Assembly (NCBI GenBank): GCA_013824245.1
Contig: PNNN01000010.1
Span: 1-33,532 of the forward strand
Reading direction: 5' to 3'
From: Chlorobiaceae bacterium
GTDB lineage: Bacteria > Bacteroidota > Ignavibacteria > UBA10030 > SZUA-254
DNA: 33,532 nucleotides
Shown in pieces: positions 1 through 8,326 of the stretch. Position numbers and translations under genes: made by a program. The number at the start of each line of letters is the position of its first letter. The first letter of the stretch is position 1. The notes beneath the pieces are model-generated. The model saw only the letters and a list, made by a program, of their open reading frames with translations, searched no databases and had not been told where the DNA came from.

Positions 1-1176
1 TATGGTCCAAGTTTCGAGTTCGATTATCAAAAAGCATTTCAAAATATACAACAGTTAGTGTTGAGGTATCCAAATAGTGCTGAAGGATATGCCACGCTTG
101 CGCACCTTGCCATGTATGTCGGAGATACGAAGCTTGCGTTGGAAGCCAGCCAACGTTCACTTGAAATTGATTCTGTTTATGCAGGAACAGTCTTCAATAA
201 TATGGGATATGCGCTGGCTCTTTCAGGCAATGCAGTTGAAGCCATGAAATATTTTCATAAAAGCAAAGCGATCCGACCAACTTACTATGCTATCGATGGA
301 TACATTGCGCAATGTTATTGGGTAAAAGAGCAGTATGACTCTGTCGATCAATGTTTGCAGTCAATTTTGCCGGTTGCGGATAATAGGAGAAAAATAATTA
401 CATACTCTCAGCTTGCTTCACTCTACTATTATAGGGGACAGCTTCAAAAAGCAGACAATGTGTGTCGGGATGCGATTGCATTTTGCCAAACAGTGAAACG
501 AACAGGTGATGAAGCGTATTTCCATTACTTGCTTGGGGAGATTGCAAATGACCTTGAGAATTCGGATATCTACAAAACCGAAATGCGTCGGGCTGAACAA
601 TTAAGCGCATCACCTTTCCCGGAGCTTCCGCTGATTAGAGCAAGTTATGCAAGAACCGGACGTTTGAAAGAAGCTGACAGAATTATGAAACATATTTCAG
701 AGCTTAAGAGCGCAGATCCTTATTTTGTGAAACGCCGCAATGATTTTATTCATTTCATTAAGGGGGAAATTCTTTTCGCTGAGCATGTTCCTGATAAAGC
801 GATGAAAGAATTTATGATGATAGAAAAAATCCACAGTGCAGATCCATATTATCTCCTCGCGCAGAAAGGAATTGCATGGTGTCAAACAGAAAGATCGGAT
901 ACCGCCACAATTCGAATGCTTACTAATATTCTTGAACGCAAAGGGGAGATTATTTTTGGATTCGTTCTTGCGATTCGTAATAGTGGATTTTGGATCAGAA
1001 GTTTGCTGCCGGAAATTCACCTTGAAATTGGGAAAATATATATTCGTCAAAACAACCTTGAAGCGGCAAAACTGCATCTTCGGATTTGTTTAAACTGCTG
1101 GCAAGATGCTGATGAGAAATTTCAGAAAGTGAAAGAAGCACAAAAATTGTTGACTCAATTAACGAAGGAGAAATAA
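1..1176 (+). CDS. TPR-repeat protein, 5' end outside window
   Basis: The reading frame is open from base 1, so this is the C-terminal part of a longer protein; the GTG at 58 is only the first start-like codon in frame. The visible 391 residues are helical repeats with TPR spacing, for example the stretches around LALEASQRSLEID and AVEAMKYFHKSKAI, where alternate Ala/Leu/Tyr positions fit paired helices. TPR domains mediate protein-protein contacts. In this lineage such C-terminal TPR arrays often follow a kinase, cyclase or DNA-binding output domain, but the N-terminus is missing and no such domain can be claimed. No membrane segment or T9SS tail is visible. A strong ribosome-binding site for the next gene follows 26 bases after the stop. 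Confidence 0.8.
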   Translation, partial: YGPSFEFDYQKAFQNIQQLVLRYPNSAEGYATLAHLAMYVGDTKLALEASQRSLEIDSVYAGTVFNNMGYALALSGNAVEAMKYFHKSKAIRPTYYAIDGYIAQCYWVKEQYDSVDQCLQSILPVADNRRKIITYSQLASLYYYRGQLQKADNVCRDAIAFCQTVKRTGDEAYFHYLLGEIANDLENSDIYKTEMRRAEQLSASPFPELPLIRASYARTGRLKEADRIMKHISELKSADPYFVKRRNDFIHFIKGEILFAEHVPDKAMKEFMMIEKIHSADPYYLLAQKGIAWCQTERSDTATIRMLTNILERKGEIIFGFVLAIRNSGFWIRSLLPEIHLEIGKIYIRQNNLEAAKLHLRICLNCWQDADEKFQKVKEAQKLLTQLTKEK

Positions 1177-1218
1177 ATCCTTCATATTCAACCACCAATA
1201 TTAAGGAGGGTTAATTAT

Positions 1219-1608
1219 ATGCCCAAAAATATTTTTAGTCTGTGTATCGTATTGCTTGGCTGCGTTGTTATAATTCTAAATGCATGTAGTAGCAGTCGCG
1301 GGTTCAACACTCTTCGCTGGCCCCCCGATACAATAAAAGCCGTTCGTGTTTGGGGAAATATATATGAAGTTACAACCTCACCTGTGGCAAAAGATCCGAA
1401 GATGAATGTTATCCTTATATGGCCTCCCGATACCATAACTCAAGTTAGTACGATACCACCATCTAAACCATGGCCGCCCGATACTATTGAGATTGAAGCA
1501 ATGTTAAAATCTACAAATGTGATTGCGAAAACCATCATCTGGCCCCCCGATACAACAAATTATCCGAGCCAAATTTTAATGATATGGCCGCCTGATACAA
1601 CAAAGTGA
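1219..1608 (+). CDS. Small lipoprotein with five WPPDT repeats
   Basis: I recognise no family for this 129-residue protein. The start is set by a strong Shine-Dalgarno (AAGGAGG, 1203-1209). Residues 5-22 are a hydrophobic signal ending in a lipobox-like LNAC, so Cys23 is the probable lipidated residue. The rest is low in structure signals but contains the exact pentapeptide WPPDT five times, starting at residues 34, 68, 85, 108 and 123, each followed by Ile or Thr. Spacing is irregular (34, 17, 23 and 15 residues). The last copy is two residues from the C-terminus. The codons for the two prolines and the threonine differ among copies, which suggests the peptide is conserved rather than the DNA. 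Function unknown; surface-binding motif and peptide precursor are both guesses. Confidence 0.8.
   Translation: MPKNIFSLCIVLLGCVVIILNACSSSRGFNTLRWPPDTIKAVRVWGNIYEVTTSPVAKDPKMNVILIWPPDTITQVSTIPPSKPWPPDTIEIEAMLKSTNVIAKTIIWPPDTTNYPSQILMIWPPDTTK
1318..1599 (+). repeat. Five copies of a WPPDT-encoding 15-mer
   Basis: Copies lie at 1318-1332, 1420-1434, 1471-1485, 1540-1554 and 1585-1599, all in the lipoprotein frame. Trp (TGG) and Asp (GAT) codons are the same in every copy, while Pro uses CCC, CCT or CCG and Thr uses ACA, ACC or ACT. Confidence 0.9.
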
Positions 1609-1678
1609 TAGATGGTAGAAATTTACCGCCTTCATTAAGCCCAACGAATGTGGGTGGTGTGTACATTGCTTGGATAGA

Positions 1679-1710
1679 TAATTTTTCAAAACAGTATCTT
1701 TGAAAAATTA
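1679..1710. other. 12-bp perfect inverted repeat between genes
   Basis: TAATTTTTCAAA (1679-1690) and TTTGAAAAATTA (1699-1710) pair perfectly around an 8-base loop. It lies 70 bases after the lipoprotein stop in an otherwise featureless gap (1609-1866). There is no GC core and no following T run, so it is a weak terminator at best; a protein-binding palindrome is the alternative. Confidence 0.5.
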
Positions 1711-1866
1711 GTTGAAACGGTTGGGTGTAATCAACAAACCCAACGATTCGAATGGCAGCACAATGTATAGATGAACTTTCCGCAAAAGAAATCTATACAA
1801 ATGGAACTTCTATTTTTTCTTTCCTGTTTTAATATTTAGGTATTGTCCCGTGAAAGGATTTCGCAA

Positions 1867-2325
1867 ATGAAACTTCGCAATTTTATTGTTTACGTACTGT
1901 TGTTTATATCTATCGATTACTACACTTATGCTCAAAATAAGATGAATTACAACAAATTGACACCAGAAGAAGAACGGATAATTATTAATAAAGGCACTGA
2001 GTTGCCATTCACAGGTAGATATACCGATTACAAGGAGAAGGGAACATATTTTTGCAAAAGGTGTAATACACCATTGTACAAATCGGACGATAAATTTGAA
2101 TCGGAATGTGGATGGCCCAGTTTCGATGATGAGATCCCAGGTACGGTAAAACGAATCCCCGATAAAGATGGTATGAGAACTGAAATTGTTTGTGCAAAGT
2201 GCGGCGCGCATCTCGGTCATGTATTTACAGGCGAAAAAATGACGTCGAAAAATGTTCGGCATTGTGTGAATTCGATCTCATTGAATTTTATACCCGTTCC
2301 ACAAAAAAAACAATCCAAAAAATAG
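1867..2325 (+). CDS. msrB: Peptide-methionine (R)-S-oxide reductase MsrB, exported
   Basis: MsrB reduces the R-epimer of methionine sulfoxide in damaged proteins. The ATG at 1867 is preferred over the in-frame TTG at 1843 because GAAAGGA lies 8 bases upstream and the protein then begins with a normal signal peptide (basic MKLR, hydrophobic core, cleavage near YAQ at 21-23), implying a periplasmic enzyme. From this start (152 residues) the zinc site is Cys63/Cys66 and Cys109/Cys112. The GWPSF motif follows Cys81, and the catalytic Cys133 sits in RHCVNSISL. Length and motif order match single-domain MsrB. The next gene encodes a thioredoxin-like lipoprotein that could act in the same compartment. 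Confidence 0.93.
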   Translation: MKLRNFIVYVLLFISIDYYTYAQNKMNYNKLTPEEERIIINKGTELPFTGRYTDYKEKGTYFCKRCNTPLYKSDDKFESECGWPSFDDEIPGTVKRIPDKDGMRTEIVCAKCGAHLGHVFTGEKMTSKNVRHCVNSISLNFIPVPQKKQSKK

Positions 2326-2434
2326 ATCATAATTTAATTACCGATAAAAATCATTTGTAGAAAAACCAGCTTGATAATCGCACGTGATTTTGCGAGATTG
2401 CATAATATCGTGTCTATATTTCGAAAGGTGATTT

Positions 2435-2980
2435 ATGATTAATCTTCAAAAAAATAAATATTTTAGGATCGGTTTGGGATTAATGACAATGTTGACAAGT
2501 TTCGTTTTTCTTACCGGATGCTCGTCGACAAAAAGTATTGTTTCTGTAAAGCCAAACGAACACATGGAAGTGGGATGGACACCCCGTTCCGTATTTCAAT
2601 CTCCGGCATATGCTGCATGGTTCGATACAACCTATACAAATTATCAACCAAGAGAAGAGACAATTAACCGTCTCAAAAATATGAAAGAGAATGTTGAATT
2701 GTTGGTAGTGTACGGTACATGGTGCAGCGACAGCAAGCGTGAGATGCCAAGGTTTTTTAAAATAATTGATGCTGTTGAATTCCCGTCCGATAAAATAACA
2801 TTAATTGCCATTGACCGGACAAAACAGATACCTGCCGGAATTGCCGCCGAATATAATATCACTAACGTGCCAACGTTTCTGATTAAATACCGCGGAATGG
2901 AACTCGGAAGGATAATAGAATCGCCCAAAACCACTTTAGAAGAAGATATTTTTGAATATTTATCTCCTGCATTTCCATAA
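2435..2980 (+). CDS. Thioredoxin-like lipoprotein with WCxxS motif
   Basis: 181 residues. An N-terminal hydrophobic stretch ends in LTGC (lipobox, Cys29), so the protein is probably a lipoprotein facing the periplasm. Residues about 85-178 have a thioredoxin fold signature: beta strand LLVVYGTWC, active site at Cys97, cis-proline in NVPTF (Pro146) and a C-terminal helix. The usual CxxC is CSDS here, so only one redox cysteine remains, which argues against ordinary dithiol reductase chemistry and leaves monothiol, scaffold or binding roles. A Shine-Dalgarno (AAAGGTGA) precedes the ATG. The neighbour is an exported MsrB, so a link to envelope redox repair is possible but inferred only from position. 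Confidence 0.82.
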   Translation: MINLQKNKYFRIGLGLMTMLTSFVFLTGCSSTKSIVSVKPNEHMEVGWTPRSVFQSPAYAAWFDTTYTNYQPREETINRLKNMKENVELLVVYGTWCSDSKREMPRFFKIIDAVEFPSDKITLIAIDRTKQIPAGIAAEYNITNVPTFLIKYRGMELGRIIESPKTTLEEDIFEYLSPAFP

Positions 2981-3198
2981 AACTCGTGCGATATAGCAGG
3001 TTGTCCTAGGATTTACACATATATTTTCGATGAAAGCGAAATCCTTTTTCTTAATACTGCATCCGATAAAAAAAGTGTTACCCGTTTAGAATCTTCAAAA
3101 AATATAAAATCGAAATTCCTCAATACTAAGAAATCAAAAGCATAATTAATTATTTATTATCACAGCTCTAAGCGATATGATTAATACAAGGAGATTCT

Positions 3199-5793
3199 AT
3201 GAAAACTGCCCGCTCGTTAGTTTCGCTTGGTTTTTGGATTGTTTCACTTCTTCTCTTTTCTTTTTCTTTGAATGCACAAGAATACGTTCTGTTGGGTTGG
3301 AACGATCTTGGCATGCATTGTTCGAATAAAGATTTTGCTAAAGTAGTTGTACTTCCACCGTACAACAATGTCAGCGCTCAGCTAATTTTTAAATCTACCG
3401 GAGAACCCCCGCAAGTTGTAAATTCCGGTTATACGATAGAATATTCGATTCCTAATAATACATATTCAGTCGGTAAAACAAATTTCTGGACTTATGCCCA
3501 GCAATTATTTGGTCTATCCTCTCCGTTACCTGATAATATCGGATTAACGGGAAAAGGTTTGACGGGGATCCTTGACAGCAGTGGAAATTATTTCGTGGCA
3601 CATGGAATTCCGATAACACCTTTTGCGGATTCAGACCATGTGAATGAAGCACCGTTTCAATTAATTCATCTTGTAGCCAAAAGTAAATCTAGCGGATCGG
3701 TTTTAGCAGCAACAGATGTTGTAATTCCAGTTAGCAATGAAGTTGGTTGTGTTCAATCCGGATGTCATTCCTCCGAAACATCAATCTTAAACGCACATCC
3801 CGGTGTAACAGGTTTTAATCGCTCCGGTCCAGTTCTATGTGCATCATGCCACGCATCGAATGCTCTAGGAACTACCGGAACATCCGCTGCCAGACCATTC
3901 TCATTGCGGATTCACGAAAAGCATAGCGGTGTTGCAGGACCATCGAATTCAATTTCAACCTGTTACAAATGTCATCCCGGACCAAAGACACAATGCCTGC
4001 GCGATATTATGGGTAAAAATCTTGTTAACCCGATGATATGCCAGGATTGTCACGGAACAATGTCAAATGTTGCGGCGACAATTGAAGCAGGCAGAAGGCC
4101 CTGGCTTGATGAACCCAAATGCGGAGATTGTCATGGCAGCACGCACGCCGAACAACCGGGAAAACTTTTCCGGCAATCTACCGGACATGGCGGATTGTTC
4201 TGTTCTGCATGTCACGGTAGTCCGCACGCAATACAGCCAACAGTCCAGCCAAACGATAATTTGCAAAACATCAGGTTACAAGGAACTGCGGGAACGCTTG
4301 GCAAATGTTCTGTTTGTCATACAACTCCGCCAACCGGCGCCGGTCCGCACGGAATCACAGATACAACTTCATATCAATCGGCTGTTCCTCTCCTATCCTC
4401 TCCTCCGAATGGAACTTTTGGTATTGGAGTGACGCCGTTGTTACAATGGAGCAGCGCATTATATTCAATTAGTTATAATATTCAAATTGCATCGGATTCA
4501 TTTTTCGTAACAATCGTTAAAGATGAATCATTATTAACTACTACATTTTTTCAATCTGCTCTTCTATCGTCGGGGGAAAAATATTTCTGGCACGTGAGAA
4601 GTAAAAATAATACCGGATACAGTAACTGGTCAACTGTTTGGTCGTTTACAACCGGAACCGGAACTACTTCGACTTACTATTTTGGAGGAAGCTGGAATTT
4701 AATATCACTTCCGATGTCGGTTGATAATCGCGCGGTTCGACTTCAATTCCCCCACGCTGTTTCACGCGCCTATGAATATATCCCGGCAAGTGGTTATGCA
4801 CCTCACGATTCGCTAACATTGGGTAAAGGATACTGGCTGAAATTTTCATCTCCCAATAACACGAGTATTACAGGTCAACCATTTACATCAAACACAATTG
4901 ATGTTTCCGAAGGATGGAATTTAATTGGTGCATTATCCGATACGGTCTCAGCAAGCTCGGTAACATCATCTCCGGCAGGAATTATATCATCAATGTTTTT
5001 CGGTTATGATAATGGATATTTGAATTCCGATTACCTGATTCCTGCCCGTGGTTATTGGGTGAAATCATCATCATCAGGTTCTGTGATGTTATCTGCACCC
5101 GGAGCGCAGAGCCAGAAAAAAAATAATTCGCTAACTCAAATGTTGCAAAATTCCGATAAGTTAATCTTACTTGATGCAGCAGGTTTCGAACAAAAATTAT
5201 ATTTAGCACGAAATCTACCATCGGGATTATCTTATTCGTTCCTTGAATCGCCACCACTGCCACCTGAAGGAATTTTCGACGCACGATTTAACTCAAACCG
5301 GTTTATCGAGATTGCTAACAACGCGGCAGAGTTTCCAATTTCTATAAAGTCGGCGGTTTATCCGTTATCTGTAATAATACAAAGCAATTCACCCGATGGC
5401 ACAGTGCTGTTGAATATCGACGGCAAAAATATCGGACAGTCAAATAATTCTTCCACAATCCTCGACAAAGAACCATCATCTTTCTCGCTTGTTGTTAGAC
5501 CGAGCGCGCCTTTGCCAACACAATTTATACTTGAACAGAATTATCCAAATCCGTTCAACCCATCAACAATCGTCAATTATCAATTGCCAATTGCCAATCG
5601 GGTAACAATAAAGGTATACGATATACTTGGTGTAGAAATAGCAACACTTGTTGATGGATATAAAGAAGCTGGAACTTACACGGTTGATTTCGATGCAGGT
5701 ACGATTGCGGGCGGATTGCCGAGCGGAATTTATCTTTACAAGATGAATGTAAATAAATCTACTTATATAAAAAAGATGGTATATATGAGATGA
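3199..5793 (+). CDS. Secreted multihaem c-type cytochrome with T9SS tail
   Basis: 864 residues with a Sec signal peptide (cleavage near LNAQ, residue 26). The N-terminal region carries the motif GWNDLGMHC, which I associate with multihaem cytochrome-type proteins. Six CXXCH haem sites start at residues 214, 255, 281, 308, 335 and 370, and a CX4CH site (CVQSGCH) starts at 184. A fibronectin-III-like segment follows at about 400-490. Then come two 'W-NLISLP'-type segments at about 500-640 and a T9SS type-A sorting domain at about 775-864 with QNYPNPFNPS and a C-terminal GIYLYKM strand. It should be exported by T9SS and held at or released from the cell surface. A role in extracellular electron transfer is plausible. 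The start has a good ribosome-binding site (AAGGAG). Confidence 0.88.
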   Translation: MKTARSLVSLGFWIVSLLLFSFSLNAQEYVLLGWNDLGMHCSNKDFAKVVVLPPYNNVSAQLIFKSTGEPPQVVNSGYTIEYSIPNNTYSVGKTNFWTYAQQLFGLSSPLPDNIGLTGKGLTGILDSSGNYFVAHGIPITPFADSDHVNEAPFQLIHLVAKSKSSGSVLAATDVVIPVSNEVGCVQSGCHSSETSILNAHPGVTGFNRSGPVLCASCHASNALGTTGTSAARPFSLRIHEKHSGVAGPSNSISTCYKCHPGPKTQCLRDIMGKNLVNPMICQDCHGTMSNVAATIEAGRRPWLDEPKCGDCHGSTHAEQPGKLFRQSTGHGGLFCSACHGSPHAIQPTVQPNDNLQNIRLQGTAGTLGKCSVCHTTPPTGAGPHGITDTTSYQSAVPLLSSPPNGTFGIGVTPLLQWSSALYSISYNIQIASDSFFVTIVKDESLLTTTFFQSALLSSGEKYFWHVRSKNNTGYSNWSTVWSFTTGTGTTSTYYFGGSWNLISLPMSVDNRAVRLQFPHAVSRAYEYIPASGYAPHDSLTLGKGYWLKFSSPNNTSITGQPFTSNTIDVSEGWNLIGALSDTVSASSVTSSPAGIISSMFFGYDNGYLNSDYLIPARGYWVKSSSSGSVMLSAPGAQSQKKNNSLTQMLQNSDKLILLDAAGFEQKLYLARNLPSGLSYSFLESPPLPPEGIFDARFNSNRFIEIANNAAEFPISIKSAVYPLSVIIQSNSPDGTVLLNIDGKNIGQSNNSSTILDKEPSSFSLVVRPSAPLPTQFILEQNYPNPFNPSTIVNYQLPIANRVTIKVYDILGVEIATLVDGYKEAGTYTVDFDAGTIAGGLPSGIYLYKMNVNKSTYIKKMVYMR

Positions 5794-5827
5794 TCGGGGT
5801 AACCTTCAAACCTAAGAATTGTACAAA

Positions 5828-6328
5828 ATGGTTACCTTTCAATCAAATGAAACAAAAAGAATATTAGAACTGCAGGGATTGGAGCTTACGAGCTTTACCC
5901 GTCGTGCTATCGCTTTTATCGCCGATCTTATTTTTGCCTCAGTACTTTTTGCAATAGTGGCTTCGCTTCTTGAGCCGTTGCTCCTTAAACTGGGATGGAT
6001 TAGCAGCGATAAAGATATAGTGTTTGCATTAAATCTTAACTGGTACAGCGTTGCCTGGATAGTTATTTATTTTGGTATTTTAACATATATCGGAAGGGGA
6101 AAAACTCCGGGGAAAAAGATATGCGGCATCAGAGTAATATCGCTCGTACACAATAGAATATCGCTGTGGCATTCTATCGAGCGTGCGCTTGGTTACGGCG
6201 CCTCGCTTCTTGAGTTAGGTTTCGGATTTATTCAATATTTCATTCATCCCAACAAGCGTACCGTGCATGATCGAATAGCTGAATCGATCGTAGTTCGTGA
6301 AAAATATTTCAAAAAGAATAATAAATAA
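5828..6328 (+). CDS. RDD family integral membrane protein
   Basis: 166 residues from the ATG at 5828; an in-frame TTG at 5819 is the alternative start, and neither has a clear ribosome-binding site. The RDD family signature is visible: Arg in FTRRAIAFIADL near residues 22-34 with the following Asp, and the late HDRIAESIVV segment. Three hydrophobic segments (about 30-50, 74-95 and 120-145) fit the usual topology, with the loop RGKTPGKKICGIRV between helices two and three. Substrates of most RDD proteins are unknown; some have been linked to ion transport. It follows the cytochrome gene by 35 bases and could be cotranscribed, but nothing shows a functional link. Confidence 0.85.
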   Translation: MVTFQSNETKRILELQGLELTSFTRRAIAFIADLIFASVLFAIVASLLEPLLLKLGWISSDKDIVFALNLNWYSVAWIVIYFGILTYIGRGKTPGKKICGIRVISLVHNRISLWHSIERALGYGASLLELGFGFIQYFIHPNKRTVHDRIAESIVVREKYFKKNNK

Positions 6329-6439
6329 ATTCCCTCTACAACAATAGAATCAGATTAAAAGTTAAGGAATGATTTCAGTGTTATTTTTGTTTGATAATGA
6401 TATCGGTTTAATTCCATGAGTTAACAGGAGCGAAAAATA

Positions 6440-8137
6440 ATGACTCAACATCAAGAACGATTACGGAATAATATTCTATTCGAAACAATTTCCGATTCGG
6501 CATTCCGTGCTGTTGCAGGTAAAATGGAGGAAAAACAATTTCCCGCCGGAACGGTGATATTGGAAGATAATGCAAACGGAAGTGAGCTTTACCTTCTTGT
6601 TGAAGGAAGAGTGACTATTGTGAAGCAAACCAAAACGGGTGAAAATAAAATGCTGGCACTTCTTCATAATGGGGATTTCTTCGGAGAGTTGGAGTTGATA
6701 GACGGTCGCGCGCGTTCAGCGCGTGTTACCGCGCTCGATAACTGTACAGTTTATACGCTTGATAAAAACGATTTTGACGCGCTTCTCATAAAAAATCATC
6801 CGTTCGCGCTTCGGGTAATGCAAGTGCTAAGTTTGCGTTTACGCGCAACCAACAATCACTTCATCAGTGAACTTGAAAAGCATACACAGCAATGGAAGCA
6901 GGAAGTTGATAAACTTGAAAATTTAATTGAAGCTACAAAAAATGTAAACTCTACGCTTGATCTTGATAAGCTTTTGAAAATAATTCTCGATACAGCTTTG
7001 AAAATTGTGGATGGAGATCGCGGAACTCTTTATCTTGTTGATGAGCCGAAAAAAGAATTATGGTCGAAATTATTTGTCGGCAAAGAACGCGTTACAATAA
7101 AACTTCCAATCGGGAAAGGAATTGCCGGATATGTGGCGGCAACGGGGGACACATTGAATATAGAAGAGGCATATACAGACCCCCGGTTCAATCCTGCGAT
7201 TGATAAAAAATCCGGTTACCGTACCAAATCAATACTTTGCATGCCTTTGAAAAATAAAGAGAAAAAAATTGTCGGCGTGCTTCAACTTTTAAATAAGCGC
7301 AAGGGAATCTTCACACAAGACGATGAACATTTCCTGCGCGCGCTTTCCATCCACGCGGCAATTGCAATTGAAAATGCCCGACTATATGAATCCGAAAAAG
7401 CATTTCAGCAAATGCGCGAAGAAGTGCGGCTTGCGGCGAAAATTCAACTTGAACTTCTGCCGAAAACAAATCCAAAGATTCAGTGTTATGATATTGCTGG
7501 AAAATCGATTCCAGCAAAAGCGGTTGGAGGAGATTATTACGATTTTATTTTGCTTGACGAATCACACCTCGGTATTTGTCTGGGTGATGTTTCAGGGAAG
7601 GGCTTACCTGCATCTCTTTTAATGGCGAACCTGCAGGCAACACTTCGGGGACAATCGTTCGGTGAATGTTCTCCGAAGGAGTGTTTGAGCCGCTCGAACA
7701 CTCTATTATACCGCAGTACCAGCGCGGATAAATTTGTAACTTTGTTTTATGGATTGCTCGATATAAAAAATCATAAATTAACTTATTCAAATGCGGGGCA
7801 CGACAATCCGTTTTTGCTGACATCCGGGAATTCAACTAAACGATTGAAAATCGGCGGAATTGTGCTTGGTATTATGGAAAAATTTCCGTTTGAAGAAGAA
7901 GTGGCTGAACTGAAATCGGGTGATCTTATTGCGATCTATTCCGACGGCATTGCAGAAGCAATGAACGGGAAGGATGAAATGTTCGGCGAAGATAGAATCT
8001 TCGAGTTGCTACAAAGTAACCGGAGTGAATCTGCCGAGAAAATTATCGACCTGATTATTGAAGGTGTTAAAAAATTTGCAGGAGCAACCCCTCAATCCGA
8101 TGACATAACTTTGGTGATCATAAAAAGAATTTCTTAA
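6440..8137 (+). CDS. cNMP-binding / GAF / SpoIIE-type PP2C phosphatase
   Basis: 565 residues in three parts. Residues about 10-130 are a Crp-type cyclic-nucleotide-binding beta-barrel, with GDFFGELELIDGRARSA at the phosphate-binding cassette. There is no helix-turn-helix. A coiled linker leads to a GAF domain at about 160-315. Residues about 345-565 are a SpoIIE/RsbU PP2C phosphatase with the metal-binding motifs GGDYYDF (about 363), GDVSGKG (about 381), NAGHDNP (about 451), SDGIAEA (about 501) and SDDIT (about 554). Such proteins dephosphorylate an anti-sigma antagonist in partner switching, with the sensory domains setting activity. No antagonist or kinase gene is in the window. AGGAG precedes the ATG. 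It is a stand-alone gene between intergenic gaps. Confidence 0.92.
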   Translation: MTQHQERLRNNILFETISDSAFRAVAGKMEEKQFPAGTVILEDNANGSELYLLVEGRVTIVKQTKTGENKMLALLHNGDFFGELELIDGRARSARVTALDNCTVYTLDKNDFDALLIKNHPFALRVMQVLSLRLRATNNHFISELEKHTQQWKQEVDKLENLIEATKNVNSTLDLDKLLKIILDTALKIVDGDRGTLYLVDEPKKELWSKLFVGKERVTIKLPIGKGIAGYVAATGDTLNIEEAYTDPRFNPAIDKKSGYRTKSILCMPLKNKEKKIVGVLQLLNKRKGIFTQDDEHFLRALSIHAAIAIENARLYESEKAFQQMREEVRLAAKIQLELLPKTNPKIQCYDIAGKSIPAKAVGGDYYDFILLDESHLGICLGDVSGKGLPASLLMANLQATLRGQSFGECSPKECLSRSNTLLYRSTSADKFVTLFYGLLDIKNHKLTYSNAGHDNPFLLTSGNSTKRLKIGGIVLGIMEKFPFEEEVAELKSGDLIAIYSDGIAEAMNGKDEMFGEDRIFELLQSNRSESAEKIIDLIIEGVKKFAGATPQSDDITLVIIKRIS

Positions 8138-8173
8138 TAGAAACATCTGAAATATTCAGAAAATGTCAGAGTC

Positions 8174-8259
8174 ATTCCGTCCCGCTCTAAAGGCGGGATC
8201 GGAATCTATTCAATTTTAGACCCTGAAACACCTGCCCGCAGCAGGCGGGAGTTCAGGGT
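8174..8259. repeat. Composite intergenic palindromic repeat
   Basis: Two hairpins lie side by side. The first pairs ATTCC-CCCGC with GCGGG-GGAAT across 8174-8205. The second has outer arms ACCCTGAA (8220-8227) and TTCAGGGT (8252-8259), enclosing a GC-rich CCTGCCCGC/GCAGGCGGG core (8231-8249). It lies between convergent genes and could also stop transcription, but there is no T run. The core recurs at 23635-23670 and 23950-23979. Confidence 0.75.
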
Positions 8260-8326
8260 GACTCCGTGAGAATTTTTCAGAAGTCTCTAATAATGATTTC
8301 ACTGAATATTGGAATTCATACTTGGT

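Noticed and set aside
1639-1726. Integron attC-like site: GCCCAAC at 1639-1645 and GTTGGGT at 1720-1726 flank the hairpin at 1679-1710
   Set aside because: The ends fit the RYYYAAC/GTTRRRY pattern, but the inner L boxes do not pair, there is no second attC or integrase, and the flanking genes do not look like cassettes.
1810-2262. Long minus-strand ORF opposite msrB
   Set aside because: It is antisense to a complete MsrB with all conserved cysteines and shows no recognisable protein pattern.
6382-6389. Bacteroidota-type -7 box (TATTTTTG) upstream of the phosphatase gene
   Set aside because: No -33 TTTG lies at the right distance, and such AT-rich matches are expected by chance.
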